64,000 bases of DNA. Source: Draconibacterium aestuarii (lineage in GTDB: Bacteria; Bacteroidota; Bacteroidia; Bacteroidales; Prolixibacteraceae). Each line of letters starts with the position of its first letter. Position 1 is the stretch's first letter. The stretch is taken from contig JAPOHD010000005.1 in NCBI GenBank assembly GCA_026671195.1, positions 310,001-374,000 of the forward strand. The letters are read 5' to 3'. The notes beneath the pieces were generated by a model that was not told the DNA's origin, searched no databases, and worked only from the letters and a program-made list of their open reading frames with translations. Shown here one piece after another: positions 62,618-64,000 of this stretch. The translations under genes and the position numbers were made by a program.

Positions 62618-63640
62618 ATGTTCAAGAAAAAACGATTAAAGAAACAATTGAAGGAAGTCAAAGAAGCAAAAGTTGAGGAAGTGAAGAATCAAAACTTTGA
62701 AGCGGCAACATTATATCGAGATAAAGAATTGGAAATATTACAGCGGTTAGAAAATACAAAATTACTAAGTAAAATTAGTACAAAAATCAAACGCTTGTTT
62801 CAAATTAAACAATCGGATTATCTTCAAGGTATGTATGTTCAGAAGAATAAAAGAGACCTTCCAATTCACTTATACGGTTATCCTTTTAGCAGAGAACTGA
62901 ACTTCTACTTACAAACTTTCTTAGCTGAACATCCTGCTTTTAGACATGACTGGGAAGAAAATCAGGTTCAAAAAAGTGTATTTATTAAGCAAGCAACTGA
63001 GTATTACTTCATCAATGAAATTCTTGATGAATTTACACGTTGGAATCCTCGTAAAAAGTGTAAATACACGCTAACACGAAACCAACTTGATAGCCTTGTT
63101 CAAACGAATTACTTTTTGAAGTTTTTCAGTAGTCCAATGCATGAACGAACAGGATTCACTGAAAAAGACAAATCATCTATCAAACGAATTGTGGTTGTTA
63201 AGAATGAAAATAGTGAACCAATCAGATATTTTGAAAAAATTTACTATCAATTTCCTTATAATATTAAGCTAATCAGAAGCGATAAGTCTATTGTGTTTCA
63301 TACTCCATTTATGGAACTTAAACTGCATGTATTTTCAGTTGTTGGCAAACCTGCATTACCAAAAGATTTTTGCAGACTATTCTTGGATTTAAGTGATGAT
63401 AAATCTTCCAGAATTGATGTAAACATTGAGGTTTTTATCAAGTGGCTTTATTTTTTCTATCCGAAATACTGGAAATACATTAAAACTATCAAAACTCTAC
63501 GAAGACGATTTCTTCAATATTTTTCTTCAAATAGCTATTTCAAAACATTTAACTGGGGTGGTATTTACGTGCAGTCGAGGATAATGGAGAATTTAATTAA
63601 AACCAATAATCCTAATTTTCAGCTTAATAAGTCTGAATAG
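62618..63640 (+). CDS. Unknown protein with N-terminal UVR-like motif
   Basis: The 340-residue product has a very basic start (MFKKKRLKKQLKEVKEAKVE) leading into EVKNQNFEAATLYRDKELEILQRLE (residues 21-45), a good fit to the UVR helix-hairpin motif of UvrB/UvrC/ClpC-type proteins (dFE-AA-lRD). The rest is a mixture of strands and helices with many aromatics, and I recognise no other domain. It starts about 160 bases from the divergent glycosylase-like gene. Confidence 0.55.
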   Translation: MFKKKRLKKQLKEVKEAKVEEVKNQNFEAATLYRDKELEILQRLENTKLLSKISTKIKRLFQIKQSDYLQGMYVQKNKRDLPIHLYGYPFSRELNFYLQTFLAEHPAFRHDWEENQVQKSVFIKQATEYYFINEILDEFTRWNPRKKCKYTLTRNQLDSLVQTNYFLKFFSSPMHERTGFTEKDKSSIKRIVVVKNENSEPIRYFEKIYYQFPYNIKLIRSDKSIVFHTPFMELKLHVFSVVGKPALPKDFCRLFLDLSDDKSSRIDVNIEVFIKWLYFFYPKYWKYIKTIKTLRRRFLQYFSSNSYFKTFNWGGIYVQSRIMENLIKTNNPNFQLNKSE

Positions 63641-63660
63641 AATTTATTTCGATAGATTTA

Positions 63661-64000
63661 CTATCTATCCCAGTTTTCATCAATAAGTTCAGTTATTGCT
63701 TGATAGTGCAAATTTTCATTTTTACCTTGAGGGTGCTGGGATATAATAAATTTAATGCCGTTAATTTTTGTAAGGTAAGTAGAGTATTTTTTCCAATTCT
63801 TGATAGATAATTTTATTACTTGGTTATATGCATTTAAATAATCTAAAAAGTTCTGTTCCCAGCCAGAGGTGAGCATTATCACAAAACGAGGTTTAAGAAT
63901 TTCAAGTTCAGTTCTTAAAATTTCTCTTGCAGAATCAAGCTGTATCGATTGCATATGACTATTGGGATTACCGCCAACATAAGGAGCTATTTTGTAAAGA
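63661..64000 (-). CDS. Partial gene at the right edge, possible UDG-superfamily fold
   Basis: The frame is open from the stop near 63661 to the window's end; an internal Met at 63954 is not necessarily the start because sense codons continue upstream (PYVGGNPNSH). About 113 residues are visible. The blocks ILKPRFVIMLTSGWEQNFLDYL and KFIISQHPQGKNENLHY have the strand and late-HP motif spacing of UDG-fold proteins, which is suggestive only. The 5' end is missing. Confidence 0.5.
   Translation of the reverse strand, partial: LYKIAPYVGGNPNSHMQSIQLDSAREILRTELEILKPRFVIMLTSGWEQNFLDYLNAYNQVIKLSIKNWKKYSTYLTKINGIKFIISQHPQGKNENLHYQAITELIDENWDR

Noticed and set aside
25343..64000. CRISPR array or cas genes
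   Set aside because: No regularly spaced direct repeats and no Cas1/Cas2-like protein was found; direct repeats seen are single pairs.

Overview
The window looks like a chromosomal segment of a Bacteroidota bacterium, probably of the Marinilabiliales/Prolixibacteraceae kind. The basis is the gene content (an oxaloacetate-decarboxylase type carboxyltransferase with a small membrane subunit, a sulfatase lipoprotein, a FISUMP-domain protein, a CBM9-like protein) and promoters of the Bacteroidota type (TAnnTTTG, with an upstream TTTG in two cases). The family-level placement is inference. The sequence splits sharply into two parts at a tRNA-Pro gene.

Backbone, 1-25342. This part holds ordinary chromosomal genes in short operons. 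They are an OAD-type carboxyltransferase operon (partial), a NYN-LOTUS protein, a methyltransferase-like membrane protein, Lon, a small heat-shock protein, an SNF2 ATPase, a CBM9-like protein, a glycerol catabolism operon (glpK-glpD-macrodomain), a cold-shock-domain protein, a DUF1456 protein, a secreted esterase/DUF1460/sulfatase cluster, a glyoxalase-fold protein, a hemolysin III family protein, rhamnulokinase and thioredoxin reductase. Several genes have clear terminators and promoters.

Accessory island, from tRNA-Pro to the right edge (25343-64000). Base composition becomes visibly AT-rich, and most products are unfamiliar or defence-like. (a) 25947-35632: putative nucleases, HEPN-like proteins, and a pair of divergent large paralogues with a C-terminal R-x5-H motif. 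(b) 35703-37725: a reverse transcriptase of the group II-like type without an endonuclease domain, with a long non-coding region upstream that ends in a striking GC-rich patch. (c) 37726-42554: what looks like the core of a small mobile element, with a serine recombinase, two Cro/CI-type regulators (one beside a perfect palindromic operator), and a 667-residue protein in which I can find the three palm motifs of family A polymerases. (d) 43249-55829: a tightly coupled four-gene operon of a 2140-residue nuclease-STAND ATPase (Avs-like), a small companion, a helicase with a C-terminal PD-(D/E)XK nuclease, and a 663-residue protein I cannot assign. This is the best candidate for an undescribed or composite defence system. 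(e) 55973-64000: a pentapeptide-repeat protein, two SHOCT-like membrane-anchored proteins, a WYL regulator, uracil-DNA-glycosylase-fold proteins and small regulators.

The reading is of a mobile or defence island inserted at tRNA-Pro. No integrase lies next to the tRNA and no second copy of the tRNA 3' end was noticed, so the far boundary is probably outside the window. No CRISPR array, rRNA or recognisable insertion sequence was seen.
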